A stretch of 64,000 nucleotides of DNA from Eisenbergiella porci (GTDB taxonomy: Bacteria > Bacillota > Clostridia > Lachnospirales > Lachnospiraceae), in assembly GCF_009696275.1 (NCBI RefSeq), contig NZ_VUMI01000032.1:1-64000 (forward strand), read 5' to 3'. The notes under the pieces were generated by a model. The model ran no database searches. It was not told the DNA's origin and saw nothing but the letters and a program-made list of their open reading frames with translations. Positions 31,551 to 40,772 of the stretch are shown in pieces. The translations under genes were made by a program, and so were the position numbers. Each line of letters starts with the position of its first letter. Within the stretch, counting starts at the first letter, position 1.

Positions 31551-32419
31551 AGCTGGACGAGGTGACAAAAAAATATAAGGATAACATAGCGGTAAATCAT
31601 ATCAGCGCTGCATTTACCCACGGGGTATACGGCCTTTTGGGAGCTAACGGCGCGGGAAAAACCACGCTCCTCAGACTGTTATGCGATATATTAAGGCCGG
31701 ATGATGGAAAAATTTTATGCAATGACAGACCGATAGATAAGCTGGGCGCCGGCTACCGGCGTTATCTGGGCTACCTACCCCAGGATTTCGGCTTTTATCC
31801 GGACTTTACGGCGGAGCGGTTTCTTATGTATATGGCGGCCCTCAAAGCGCTGCCTGTGTCGGAAGCAAAAAGGAAAACGCAGGAGCTGCTCGCCATGGTA
31901 GGTCTGGAAGAGATCAGCAAAAAAAAGATCAAAACGTTGTCCGGAGGCATGGTGCGGCGGCTGGGAATTGCCCAGGCCATGCTCAATGATCCGGAAATCC
32001 TGATTCTGGATGAGCCTACGTCAGGGCTGGATCCGAAAGAACGTATCCGTTTCAGGAACATTATCAGCGCTTTTTCCCGGGACAGGATCGTTATCCTTTC
32101 CACCCATATCGTGTCCGATGTGGAATATATCGCGGATGAAATCCTTCTTATGAAGGGCGGAAAGCTTCTGCAGCAGGGCAGTGTGGAGAATGTTGCCAGG
32201 CAGGTGCAGGGCTGGGTATGGGAGCTGGCCGCAGACAGGGAAGAGGCGGAGGCGCTGAACCGCCGCTATGCGGTGAGCAGCCTGAAAAACCAGGGGGATA
32301 AAACAGCCCTGCGCATTATATCGGAGGACTGCCCTGCCCCGGAGGCGGTCAGTGTACCGCCGACGCTGGAGGATGTATACCTTTATTACTTCAGGGAGGA
32401 GGCGGACAAATGCTGCTGA
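31538..32419 (+). CDS. ABC transporter ATP-binding protein
   Basis: ATPase subunit of a CcmA/BcrA-type exporter. Walker A GANGAGKTTLLRLL, signature LSGGMVRRLGIAQAM, Walker B LILDEPTSGLDP, H-loop LSTHIV. Length about 293 aa with a C-terminal regulatory tail. ATG 31538 chosen by the GAGGAG upstream and domain start. It overlaps the genes on both sides and works with the two membrane proteins that follow. Confidence 0.93.
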   Translation: MLELKLDEVTKKYKDNIAVNHISAAFTHGVYGLLGANGAGKTTLLRLLCDILRPDDGKILCNDRPIDKLGAGYRRYLGYLPQDFGFYPDFTAERFLMYMAALKALPVSEAKRKTQELLAMVGLEEISKKKIKTLSGGMVRRLGIAQAMLNDPEILILDEPTSGLDPKERIRFRNIISAFSRDRIVILSTHIVSDVEYIADEILLMKGGKLLQQGSVENVARQVQGWVWELAADREEAEALNRRYAVSSLKNQGDKTALRIISEDCPAPEAVSVPPTLEDVYLYYFREEADKCC

Positions 32420-33522
32420 AAATTGAACTGGAAAAGCTTTGCAGGAAACCTGCGCTCTGGACAGGTTTTCTCCTCTCATTATTGGCGGGGCTGTATCTCA
32501 TTAGGATTATGATGCCCGTGGTTTATACCGGAGAGGAGGAACTGCGGGGTATGGCCGCCGTACGCTATAACCGCAGCATTACTGCAGAATATGGAGGCTA
32601 TTTGACAGACAGGAAGGCGGAAGAAATCATCGCCCGTTATGGTTTTGCGAAATATAATGACGATGGCGGCTGCGTCTACGGAAATTATCTGAACCGTTTT
32701 ATCACGGAAAATATGACGGACTACAGATACAGTGAAAACAGGAAAAGCACAGTACTCTATTCCCTGCAGGATGAAAACGGCGGTTTTGGCAGAGCCTCCT
32801 ACGCAGACCGGCTTTATTTTTCCTATGCCGAAGGGTGGGAAGGGTTAATGGAGGTATTGATGGGAACGGCCATCCTGTGGGGGATTACCATGGTGGTGGT
32901 ATTATCTAATGTATATTCCTCCGACAGAAGCCTGAAAACTGCATCTGTGATCCGCTCCAGTGCTGAAGGGAGAAGAAAAATGCCATTTATGCGGCTGTTG
33001 GCGGGCTGGATCATCGCTTTGGGAGGCTTTTTGCTGCTTGGAGGTTTTCTGTTTCTTGTGAATGGCATCGTCTATGGTTTTGAAGGCCTGCGGGCAAATG
33101 TGCTTTGTGCGGGAGCTGCGCCATATTTGTGTCCGGACTCCATAACTACAGGACAGTTCTGGGTGTCGGTATATCTTCCGCGCACAGTGCTGGGAGTGAC
33201 GGTTCTTGTCTGCCTGACAGCCGGAGTATCAGCGGTATGCAGCTGGCCGCTGATGTCTCTTTGTGTTTCTGCCATCCTTTTTGTCTATCCCCTTATCAGC
33301 CGGATGCTGGTATTTAAGCTGGGTATTATCAGCTTCGGCCGTTTGTTTGCCCGTCTTCTGACTTTACCGAATGAAGGGCTGCCGCTGAATCTGATGATTC
33401 CTTCCTTTGATGGAGGAGCAGGTGGCAGCCGGATTTTTCCGGGCATTGCCGGAGCTGTTTTGTGCCTGGCAGGGCTTTGGATGCTTTGGCACGGCTGGTG
33501 CCGGAATGGAAAGAAGGGATAA
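32410..33522 (+). CDS. ABC-2 type permease subunit (first)
   Basis: Membrane protein of 370 aa; N-terminal anchor LLKIELEKLCRKPALWTGFLLSLLAGLYL, a long extracellular loop (about residues 45-140), then about five more hydrophobic segments. This is the ABC-2 pattern of one TM, a large ectodomain, then a TM bundle. ATG overlaps the ATPase by 10 bp. Probably pairs with the next gene. Confidence 0.75.
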   Translation: MLLKIELEKLCRKPALWTGFLLSLLAGLYLIRIMMPVVYTGEEELRGMAAVRYNRSITAEYGGYLTDRKAEEIIARYGFAKYNDDGGCVYGNYLNRFITENMTDYRYSENRKSTVLYSLQDENGGFGRASYADRLYFSYAEGWEGLMEVLMGTAILWGITMVVVLSNVYSSDRSLKTASVIRSSAEGRRKMPFMRLLAGWIIALGGFLLLGGFLFLVNGIVYGFEGLRANVLCAGAAPYLCPDSITTGQFWVSVYLPRTVLGVTVLVCLTAGVSAVCSWPLMSLCVSAILFVYPLISRMLVFKLGIISFGRLFARLLTLPNEGLPLNLMIPSFDGGAGGSRIFPGIAGAVLCLAGLWMLWHGWCRNGKKG

Positions 33523-33524
33523 GA

Positions 33525-34337
33525 ATGCGGCTGTATCTTTTCGAACTGGAAAAACTGATAAGAAAACCATTTTATCTGACGGCAGCCGCGGGAAGCTTTT
33601 TATTTACCGCCATAGGCTGGCGGGTATATGCGGAGCAGGCGGATTTTCATGCGGGAGAAGCACAGGCTGTGATGCTTTTGCTGATGGAGCTGCACGGCCT
33701 GCTTGCCGCAATGCTTATCATCATTTTTTCCGCGCCTGTATTTGCCGGGGAATATAGCCTGAAGATGGAGGAACTGCTGCAGACCGCTGCGAATGGGATG
33801 GAAAAAACGGCCTGTGGAAAAGCCGCTGCCGTACTCACCCTTTCATTGTCCATTTTGGGGATTCTTCTGGGTTCGGATTATTTATTCATCCGCTGTGTCT
33901 GGGGAAAAGAAATCTGGAGAACCGGTATGATGCGGCCTGCGGCCGAAGAACTGGATACTGTTCTGGCTGTCAGCTGCGGCCGGGCCTTTACTGCCTCATT
34001 TTTCCTGGGGATCTGCGCCGTAATTCTGCTTGCGGGAGCGGTGTACTGTCTGTCCGCTTTTTCACATACACCCTTCCAGTCCGCCGCAGGCGCGGGTATC
34101 GGTTATTTCGTCTGTCAGCTCCTGTATAACTGGGGGATCCGGGCGGGATTTTTGCCTGCGGCTTACCTGTTTTCCTTCAGCCCTGTGGTACTGGCAAGAT
34201 TTCAGCTGTTCAGGAAACCGTGGGAGGAAAAATGGTTCGGCGGTTTTTACCTTTGGCTTGTGCCTGTGATAACAATCGTGTTGTGCTATATATTTTTTCT
34301 TTCAGGCCGCCGGAGGTTTCTCAGGAAGCCGGGTTGA
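33525..34337 (+). CDS. ABC-2 type permease subunit (second)
   Basis: Membrane protein of 270 aa beginning RLYLFELEKLIRKPFYLTAAAG, closely parallel to the N-terminus of the preceding subunit, so the pair are likely paralogs. About six hydrophobic segments. ATG 33525 follows the previous stop by 2 bases with AAGGGATAAG upstream; the longer frame from 33462 is inside the preceding gene. The 125 bases after it hold no recognisable element. Confidence 0.75.
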   Translation: MRLYLFELEKLIRKPFYLTAAAGSFLFTAIGWRVYAEQADFHAGEAQAVMLLLMELHGLLAAMLIIIFSAPVFAGEYSLKMEELLQTAANGMEKTACGKAAAVLTLSLSILGILLGSDYLFIRCVWGKEIWRTGMMRPAAEELDTVLAVSCGRAFTASFFLGICAVILLAGAVYCLSAFSHTPFQSAAGAGIGYFVCQLLYNWGIRAGFLPAAYLFSFSPVVLARFQLFRKPWEEKWFGGFYLWLVPVITIVLCYIFFLSGRRRFLRKPG

Positions 34338-34462
34338 GTTTAGGATAGCTACTCCGATTCTCCGGAAATCTATCTGATATCCAGGAATTGAGCTGATTTT
34401 CAGGGAACTGATCTTATTTTAGAAAAACGGCATAGATTTCAGGGTATCGGTTTCCGGGCAAA

Positions 34463-35194
34463 TTAAGAATTTGCAGAGTCTTCAGCTTCGCCGATTGCCG
34501 TTTTTGCCCCTCGTAAGGCAGCCAGTCTTTTTTTCCAGTCTGCCAGGCTGAAGGTCTGCACGAAATCAATCAGCAGGGAAGAAATAGTAACAGTAATCAG
34601 GGAATAGGCGATGCGTCCCACCGGAATATAGGTCAGGGAAAGTACAAGCACAGTGAGATCCGTCGCCAGATAGGCCCGTGATATTTTACAGTGCGTCAGC
34701 TTGGAAATCACGAGAGCCAGCGCATCATCGCCGCCGCTGGACGCTTCCTGCCGCACCACGAGTCCCACGCCGATTCCTACAAAGCAGGCGCCGGCAATGG
34801 CAGCCAGCAGCGGTTTATCCGTCAGATCCGGAAGAAGGAAGGGAAGGCTTTCCCATACCTTCAGAAAACCTGCAAGACAGAAGGTGGCGGCGATGGAACG
34901 GATAAGAAATTCTTTCCCCAGATACCGGAAGCCGACGAGATAACACAGGGCATCCAGAATGGGGGATAAAAGGGAAGTGGGAATGGCAAACCAGTAATTA
35001 AGCAGCAAAATCATACCAAGGACGCCGCCCTCCGTAATATGGACCCTTTTATGAATATTCACCATACCGAAGGCCAGAATTGCAGTACCGGCCAGGATGG
35101 ACAGTATCGTCTTCGGAGGAAAACTCTCTTTTCCCTGTCTCTTAAAATCATTCCAATTCATAGCTTTTAACTTCTTTAGTAACATTGTACGCAA
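34463..35194 (-). CDS. YitT-family membrane protein
   Basis: Polytopic membrane protein of the YitT/DUF161 family, 243 aa: ILAGTAILAFGMVNIHKRVHITEGGVLGMILLL and GVGLVVRQEASSGGDDALALVISKLTH are family segments. It has about five to six transmembrane helices. The C-terminal DUF2179 domain of full-length YitT proteins (about 280 aa) is absent; the protein ends in a Lys/Ala/Glu-rich tail. Function unknown. It lies on the opposite strand to its neighbours. Confidence 0.82.
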   Translation of the reverse strand: MRTMLLKKLKAMNWNDFKRQGKESFPPKTILSILAGTAILAFGMVNIHKRVHITEGGVLGMILLLNYWFAIPTSLLSPILDALCYLVGFRYLGKEFLIRSIAATFCLAGFLKVWESLPFLLPDLTDKPLLAAIAGACFVGIGVGLVVRQEASSGGDDALALVISKLTHCKISRAYLATDLTVLVLSLTYIPVGRIAYSLITVTISSLLIDFVQTFSLADWKKRLAALRGAKTAIGEAEDSANS

Positions 35195-35217
35195 AATAAA
35201 ACCTCATTTCTGTAGTG

Positions 35218-35280
35218 CCGGGTTTCTTTCTCAACGCCAGGTATACATAACGCCATACCTGACGCTGAGAAAGCGCCCGG
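35218..35280. repeat. Long imperfect hairpin
   Basis: CCGGG..TTTCTCA..CG.CAGGTAT pairs with ATACCTGaCGcTGAGAAA..CCCGG around ACATAACGCC, about 63 bases in all. It lies in the 400-base gap (35195-35596) between the YitT and MerR genes. The rest of that gap has a TATAAT (35336-35341) and the palindrome CGTATA-G-TATACG (about 35505-35517), a possible MerR operator. Confidence 0.6.
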
Positions 35281-35596
35281 AATTAAACTTTTATTAATTT
35301 TTTATAACCGCATGTAAAATGATTATAAACTCTAGTATAATACTAAGGTCAATAACAAATCAGAAAAGTATTAATAGTATGGCAAATGTCGTAACGCTCA
35401 GAATATTTCAAGACCAAATTATTCTAAGGCTCCAGAGTCTTTTAGATATAAAATATTTTGTCGTGGTCTTGACAAGACAGAACTGCACATTCACCGCGTG
35501 AAGCGTATAGTATACGTTCGATTTGTCCTTGCCGCGGCAGATATCCGGGCGGAACCTGTGCCGCACGGATAAAAAAACAGGAGAAAATGCAGAACC

Positions 35597-36445
35597 ATGA
35601 AGGATTATTATACCATAAGCGAAATTTCCAAATTATATGGGATCGGCACAGATTCCCTCCGCTACTATGAGGAAGCCGGCGCGCTGGAGCCTAAAAGAGG
35701 TAAAAATAATTACCGCCTTTACCGCCTGAAGGATGTCTACCGTCTGAACATTATCAGAGACTTACTGCAGCTGGGCTTTTCCATGAAACAGGTGAAGACC
35801 TATCTGGACTGCCAGAATCTGGAGCATACACTGATTATGCTGGAGGATGAAAAAAAGAAAATACGGGAACAGGAAGAACGCCTGAAGCTGGCGGAGGAAT
35901 CCATACGGAAGCGTATGGAGCATATAAACAGATACCGGGAAGCAAAAGAAGGAGAGTGCCTGTTGAAAAAATTTCCGGACAGATACTGTCTGCAGCTCAA
36001 TGAGGATTTTACCCGGGATGAAGAGGTGGATTTTGCGGTTAAAAGGCTGCAGAAGCGCCATGAGGATAAAATAAGGAGCCTGGGCGACCAAAGCTTCGGA
36101 GCCAGCCTTTCGCCGGAGGATATCAAAAACGGAATCTATAATCTGTTCCATTCCGTATTTTTCATCCTGGAGGATGCCGAACCGGATAGCACAAGAACAC
36201 AAAACGCTGAAGATTTACGGGAAAACAGCGATATTCTTCTGCCGGCCGGCAGCTATCTGACCACCTTCTACCGCGGCCCCTACACACAATCGCCGCAGAA
36301 AATTAAAGCGCTTATGGAGGAAGCCGAGTCAAGAAGGTTTAAGATAACCGGGGATATCCTGGAACTGTACCCGATTGACAACCGCTACACAACGCAGGCG
36401 GAAGAATTCGTAACGGAAATACAGATTCGTGTCGAAAAACAATAA
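35597..36445 (+). CDS. MerR-family transcriptional regulator
   Basis: 282 aa. The N-terminal MerR winged helix reads YYTISEISKLYGIGTDSLRYYEEAGALEPKRGKNNYRLYRLKDVYRL; a dimerisation coiled coil (ILEDEKKKIREQEERLKLAEESIRKR) follows, and then a C-terminal GyrI-like/ligand-binding region (LPAGSYLTTFYRGPYTQSP), as in BltR/BmrR-type drug sensors. Start: ATG after AGGAGAAAATGCAGAACC. It is convergent with a multidrug-type ABC exporter pair, a plausible target. Confidence 0.88.
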   Translation: MKDYYTISEISKLYGIGTDSLRYYEEAGALEPKRGKNNYRLYRLKDVYRLNIIRDLLQLGFSMKQVKTYLDCQNLEHTLIMLEDEKKKIREQEERLKLAEESIRKRMEHINRYREAKEGECLLKKFPDRYCLQLNEDFTRDEEVDFAVKRLQKRHEDKIRSLGDQSFGASLSPEDIKNGIYNLFHSVFFILEDAEPDSTRTQNAEDLRENSDILLPAGSYLTTFYRGPYTQSPQKIKALMEEAESRRFKITGDILELYPIDNRYTTQAEEFVTEIQIRVEKQ

Positions 36446-36533
36446 AAAACTCATACAGGCCAGGCTAATTTATTTGCTCTCCAGAATGGACAAGCAGTTC
36501 CAAATTGTTCATAGAGGCCTCCTGATTTCTGGA

Positions 36534-36547
36534 TTACGGTACCGTAA
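36534..36547. promoter_or_regulatory. Perfect 14-bp palindrome in the MerR-ABC gap
   Basis: TTACGGT/ACCGTAA, flanked by TCCTGA (about 36519) and TCAGGA (about 36556), which extend the symmetry. It lies in the 302-base gap 36446-36747, between two convergent genes, so an operator is less expected than a structural or repeat element. Confidence 0.4.
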
Positions 36548-36658
36548 GCAGCAGTCAGGATTCAGTGGGATTGTTCTGCCTTAATCAAAGAATAGCATCT
36601 TTATGCCCAAAAAGCTTGATATTTTGGATATCTTATGCTGTTTCTTCACTTTGCGGCA

Positions 36659-36717
36659 AAAAATAACAGCCGCAAACCCTCCGTCTTATGTATCATATCA
36701 CGGAAGGCATTGCGGCT
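36659..36717 (-). terminator. Terminator of the ABC exporter operon (minus strand)
   Basis: AGCCGCAA / TTGCGGCT outer stem (36668-36675, 36710-36717) with CCTCCGT/ACGGAAGG inside. Read on the minus strand, the stem is followed by TTATTTTTT. It probably ends the exporter transcript. Confidence 0.65.
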
Positions 36718-36747
36718 GCTTCAATAAAACAGGGTTTTTAATATCTA

Positions 36748-38526
36748 TTAAACGACATTCTTAAACTGGCTCATATACAGCTGGTAATAAGCTCCCTTCA
36801 TCGCCATAAGCTGCGCGGCGTTACCCTCTTCAACGATTGTTCCGTTGTCGATGACAAAGATCCGGTCCGCCTTCTGAATCGTGGAAAGACGGTGGGCGAT
36901 AACAAAGGAGGTGCGGCCCTTTAACAGGCTTTCGATGCCGGACTGAACCAGCAGCTCTGTTTTTGTGTCAATGCTGGAGGTGGCTTCATCCAGTATCAGT
37001 ATCCTGGGATCGGATACCATGGTGCGGGCGAAGGCCAGCAGCTGTTTCTGGCCGATGGACAGCCCGCCGCCGCGTTCACTGAGAACGGTATCGTAGCCAT
37101 TATCCAGACGCATGATAAAATCGTGTGCATTTACCGCCTTGGCTGCAGCTATGATTTCCTCGTCCGTGGCGTCCAGTTTTCCGTATCGGATGTTATCCTT
37201 AATCGTTCCGGAGAACAGGAAATTATCCTGGGTCATAATGCCCATCTGGTGCCGCAGGCTTTCAATGGAAACATCCCGGACATCATAGCCGTCAATGTAT
37301 ACATGCCCGTCCTGGATGTCATAAAATCGGCTGATCAGGTTGACTATTGTTGTTTTACCGGCGCCGGTAGGGCCTACAAGGGCGATGGTTTCGCCCGGTT
37401 TGATATGGAAGCTGACTTCGTTCAGAACCTTTACCGTGCCGTCATAGGAGAAGGATACCTTATCAAAATCCACTTTCCCCTGAATGGGAGGCAGCTCCTT
37501 CACGCCCTCCCTGTCCGTAATGGCGGAAGGGGTATCCATGATTTCAAAGACACGTTCCGCGCCGGCAATGTTTGTAATCATCTGATTATAGAAATTACTC
37601 AGATTCATAATCGGATGCCAGAACATGGAGATGTAGGAGCCGAAGGCAATAAAGGTACCGATAGATACCTTATCCACGCCGATGATCAGAATTCCTGCAA
37701 AATACAGCGATACGGTGCCAAGTCCCCAGCAAAAATCAATTACGGAACCGATGGCATCATTTAAACGCACCGCATGGATAAAGGAATCCCGATGCTCCTT
37801 TGTCAGGCCACGGAAGGTATCCATAGTTTCCTCTTCCGCACCAAAGCTCTGGATAATCCGGATACCGGACAAATCCTCATGGACAAAAGCGCTAAGGTTG
37901 GAGGATTTCTTCCTGTGGATCTGCCATCTTTTGTGGGAACGTGTCTGGATATACCAGATACAGGCCGCCATCAGCGGAAGGCTGATTAAGGAAGCCGCCG
38001 CAAGTCCCGCATTTTTAATAAACATAATAGCCACCACCGCACAGATGGTAATGAAATCTGGAATCAGGGTGGTAACGCAGTTGGAGAGTACATCCTTCAG
38101 AGAATTGATATCCCCGATAATACGCGCCAGGATTTTTCCTGTAGGGCGGCTGTCAAAAAACTGGAAGTCAAGCGTCTGGATATGGGTATATAATTCCTGA
38201 CGGATGGTTACCAGAATGCTGTTGCATACCTTTGCCATAACATACATACGAAGCTTTATGCCCAGAACCATCAGGATATTCAGAACGACTGCAAATACGA
38301 TAAGCCGGCCCAGCCCTCTGAAATTCCCTTTGGAAATATAGTCATCCACCGCTGATTCCATGATAAGCGGGTTCAACAGGTTGACCACCACGCAGAAGCC
38401 CATGATAAAAAGGACTCCGATAATCTGTTTTTTATATGCAAGCAGGTACTTGAAGAGACGCATGAGCGTGGCCATTTTCCCTACTTCTATTGTTTTTTCA
38501 TCATCTTTAAATGAATTGAAGGGCAT
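36748..38526 (-). CDS. ABC exporter half-transporter, catalytic-site partner
   Basis: Fused membrane and ATPase domains, 592 aa. About six TM helices (residues 20-330), then NBD: Walker A GPTGAGKTTIV, signature LSIGQKQL (a departure from LSGGQ), Walker B ILILDEATSSID with the catalytic Glu, H-loop IAHRLST. It forms a heterodimer with the 38530-40275 product: here the Walker B Glu is kept and the signature is degenerate. This is the layout of asymmetric exporters such as BmrCD, LmrCD and TM287/288. Start: ATG after AAAGGAGG, 3 bases after the upstream gene. Confidence 0.93.
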   Translation of the reverse strand: MPFNSFKDDEKTIEVGKMATLMRLFKYLLAYKKQIIGVLFIMGFCVVVNLLNPLIMESAVDDYISKGNFRGLGRLIVFAVVLNILMVLGIKLRMYVMAKVCNSILVTIRQELYTHIQTLDFQFFDSRPTGKILARIIGDINSLKDVLSNCVTTLIPDFITICAVVAIMFIKNAGLAAASLISLPLMAACIWYIQTRSHKRWQIHRKKSSNLSAFVHEDLSGIRIIQSFGAEEETMDTFRGLTKEHRDSFIHAVRLNDAIGSVIDFCWGLGTVSLYFAGILIIGVDKVSIGTFIAFGSYISMFWHPIMNLSNFYNQMITNIAGAERVFEIMDTPSAITDREGVKELPPIQGKVDFDKVSFSYDGTVKVLNEVSFHIKPGETIALVGPTGAGKTTIVNLISRFYDIQDGHVYIDGYDVRDVSIESLRHQMGIMTQDNFLFSGTIKDNIRYGKLDATDEEIIAAAKAVNAHDFIMRLDNGYDTVLSERGGGLSIGQKQLLAFARTMVSDPRILILDEATSSIDTKTELLVQSGIESLLKGRTSFVIAHRLSTIQKADRIFVIDNGTIVEEGNAAQLMAMKGAYYQLYMSQFKNVV

Positions 38527-38529
38527 TTT

Positions 38530-40275
38530 TTACGCCTCCTTTCTTTCGTGGCCGTCGGTGCTAAGGGCGCCGTACTGTGCCTGCCATGTTTCATAATAAA
38601 GTCCCTTCTGTGCGAGCAGGCTTTCATGCGTGCCCCTCTCTTTGATAGAACCGTTTTCCAGAACAATAATTTCATCCGCATTGCGGACTGCGCTGATACG
38701 GTGGGCGATAATCAGCTTGGTGGTATCGGTAAGCTCCAGCAGAGCCTGCTGAATGGCATATTCGGTTTCCATATCCAGTGCGCTTGTGGAATCGTCCAGC
38801 ACCAGAATGGGATTTTTCTTGGCGATGGCGCGCGCAATGCTGATACGCTGCTTCTGCCCGCCGGAAAGCCCTACGCCGCGTTCACCGATAACCGTATCAT
38901 ACTGTTCATCCAGTTTTTCAATAAAATCACTGGCCTGGGCGCAGGAGGAAGCGCCGCGTATCGTAGATAAATCCACCAGGTTCCTTTTCCCGAGCTTTAC
39001 ATTTTCACTGATGGTATCCGAAAAAAGAAATACATCCTGCATGACAATGGAGATATTGCTTCGAAGCTGCTTTAAGGACATATCCCTTATGTTCACATCG
39101 TCCACATAGATAGAACCGTCCGTGGCATCGTAAAGACGCTGCAGAAGCTGGATGATGGAGGTTTTTCCCGCGCCGGTAGCGCCCATAATTCCTATGGTTC
39201 CGCCGGGTTTTACATGGAAGGAAATGTCATGAAGGATTTCATGTCCGTCCTCCTTATGAAAAGAGACGTTTTTAAACTCCACTTTTCCCTGAACGCCGGG
39301 AAGCATTTTGGGAACTTCCGGCTCAGTGATAGTAGGTTTTTCAGCATAAATCTTACGGATTTTCCGGTAGCTGCCCACGGCAGAGGAAAAGTCATTGGAG
39401 AGCCAGCCCAGCATTTCCATGGGCCATACGATATTCATGGAATATTCCACGAAGGCGCTCAGGCTGCCGATGGTGAGCCTGCCGTTGATAACAAGGCTTC
39501 CGCCGAAGAGCAGCACGATGAGCGGCAGCAGCTTGGTGATCAGTGAAAAATACGGATAGTATTTTACGAAAACCTTGGACTGACGCATATTCAGCTCGTA
39601 ATAGCGGTTGTTGTGTGAAAGGAATTTGCCGATTTCATATTTTTCCCGGGCAAAGGCCTTTACTGTCCGCACTCCGGCCAGGTTTTCTTCGGCCACCGTA
39701 TTTAGGGCCGCGTTCTCCTCACTGATATCTTCGTAGATATCGCCCAGCCGGCGTTCCTCCAAAATGGCGATGGAACCGGTGATGAGCATGGCCAGGGTAG
39801 GAATCAGCGCCAGCTTCCAGTTCAGGCTGTACATGCAGAAAAGAACGATGGCGGTATGGAAAATAACCTCCAGAATCAGCATGCTCACGTAGCTGACCGC
39901 ATTCCAGATCCGGTCGATATCATCCTTGACGCGGCTCATCAGCTCTCCGGTATTGGTTCTGTCAAAATAGTCCGCGCTCAGAGACTGGATATGGGCAAAG
40001 AGCTCCTTTCTCATATCTGTGGCGATGAAAGAGCCGATCCGGTCGAAGGTAAATTCTTTGGTATAGCCGAATACGCATCGGCCTGCGCCCACCAGAAGGA
40101 TGCCTCCCAGCAGATATTTCAGCCGGCTTAAGTCCCCGCCCACAATAACATCATCAATGATGTGTCTGGTAAGCTGAGGCGATACCATATCCAGTGATAC
40201 GGCAATTACCATGGACAGGAAACCCAGCAGATAGCCGAATTTGTGTTCCAGTAAGTAGGTAGATAGTTTTTTCAT
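38530..40275 (-). CDS. ABC exporter half-transporter, degenerate-site partner
   Basis: 581 aa, six TM helices and an NBD: Walker A GATGAGKTSII, canonical signature LSGGQKQRISIARA, but Walker B LVLDDSTSALD has Asp where the catalytic Glu should be. Paired with the Glu-bearing downstream partner, it predicts one working and one degenerate ATP site. Substrates are probably drugs or peptides. The upstream region of about 180 bases has a terminator and before it a short ORF with strong signals, which suggests attenuation control. Its ribosome-binding site GGGGG sits about 13 nt from the ATG, longer than usual. Confidence 0.93.
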   Translation of the reverse strand: MKKLSTYLLEHKFGYLLGFLSMVIAVSLDMVSPQLTRHIIDDVIVGGDLSRLKYLLGGILLVGAGRCVFGYTKEFTFDRIGSFIATDMRKELFAHIQSLSADYFDRTNTGELMSRVKDDIDRIWNAVSYVSMLILEVIFHTAIVLFCMYSLNWKLALIPTLAMLITGSIAILEERRLGDIYEDISEENAALNTVAEENLAGVRTVKAFAREKYEIGKFLSHNNRYYELNMRQSKVFVKYYPYFSLITKLLPLIVLLFGGSLVINGRLTIGSLSAFVEYSMNIVWPMEMLGWLSNDFSSAVGSYRKIRKIYAEKPTITEPEVPKMLPGVQGKVEFKNVSFHKEDGHEILHDISFHVKPGGTIGIMGATGAGKTSIIQLLQRLYDATDGSIYVDDVNIRDMSLKQLRSNISIVMQDVFLFSDTISENVKLGKRNLVDLSTIRGASSCAQASDFIEKLDEQYDTVIGERGVGLSGGQKQRISIARAIAKKNPILVLDDSTSALDMETEYAIQQALLELTDTTKLIIAHRISAVRNADEIIVLENGSIKERGTHESLLAQKGLYYETWQAQYGALSTDGHERKEA

Positions 40276-40449
40276 GTTTGTGTTAAGTCCCCCTTATGTA
40301 ATTTTAGAACTTTCCGCGCATCCGCCGCAGGCAGGAGCTGTCATGCACTCCCTGTTTTTTTGGCGGATGATGCAAAATAATCAGAGAAAAGAAAGAGGAA
40401 AGCGGCCTCCGGAAGAATTGCCGGCCGGGCTGACCGGACATTTTTCCAT

Positions 40450-40482
40450 AAAAAAACCACGCCAGAATTACCTGTCGTGGCT
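40450..40482 (-). terminator. Terminator between leader ORF and ABC exporter
   Basis: On the minus strand CCACG-A-CAG pairs with CTG-G-CGTGG, extended by a G-U pair, and is followed by TTTTTTT. It stands 60 bases after the stop of the small ORF and about 175 bases before the exporter gene. Confidence 0.75.
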
Positions 40483-40542
40483 AATGCCGCTTTGGCTCCT
40501 TATGTATGGGAATACTGTCAGTTATATACAGAATCCGGAAAC

Positions 40543-40653
40543 TTAAGAAGTGATTGTAGCATTATTATACCAGGAGGCAATTCCAAGTCTTTTCTCGTCA
40601 TCAAGCAACGTCGCACTGATTGAATTACGTAATCTTCTGTTTCCGTTAGACAT
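40543..40653 (-). CDS. 36-aa leader peptide candidate of the ABC exporter
   Basis: Short ORF, ATG at 40651-40653, TAA at 40543-40545. It has an ideal AAAAGGAGG 8 nt before the ATG, its own promoter (TTGACA, 18 bp, TAAGGT, 40705-40734) and a terminator behind it. The peptide starts MSNGNRRLRNSIS, has an acidic LLDDEK core and ends ASWYNNATITS; no Cys, no signal peptide and no TM. The order small ORF, terminator, heterodimeric ABC exporter is that of Bacillus subtilis bmrB-bmrCD, where translation of the leader under antibiotic stress lets transcription continue. That role here is inference; a free-standing small protein is the alternative. Confidence 0.7.
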   Translation of the reverse strand: MSNGNRRLRNSISATLLDDEKRLGIASWYNNATITS

Positions 40654-40704
40654 AAGTTTTACCTCCTTTTCTCGCAAATTTTTAACCGGTTACAGACTAA
40701 ATAT

Positions 40705-40734
40705 ACCTTACCACCGGGCCGTGTGTTTTGTCAA
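40705..40734 (-). promoter_or_regulatory. Promoter of the leader ORF (minus strand)
   Basis: Minus-strand TTGACA at 40734-40729, 18-bp spacer, TAAGGT at 40710-40705. A TATATT overlaps it further downstream but at 23 bp spacing. Leader to ATG about 45 nt. Confidence 0.55.
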
Positions 40735-40772
40735 TCGTCTTTTTCAAAATGAAGAAAAGAAATGTAACGGTT

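Noticed and set aside
35319-35501. 60-codon ORF upstream of the MerR gene
   Set aside because: No ribosome-binding site, AT-rich promoter-like DNA, and no homology recognised.
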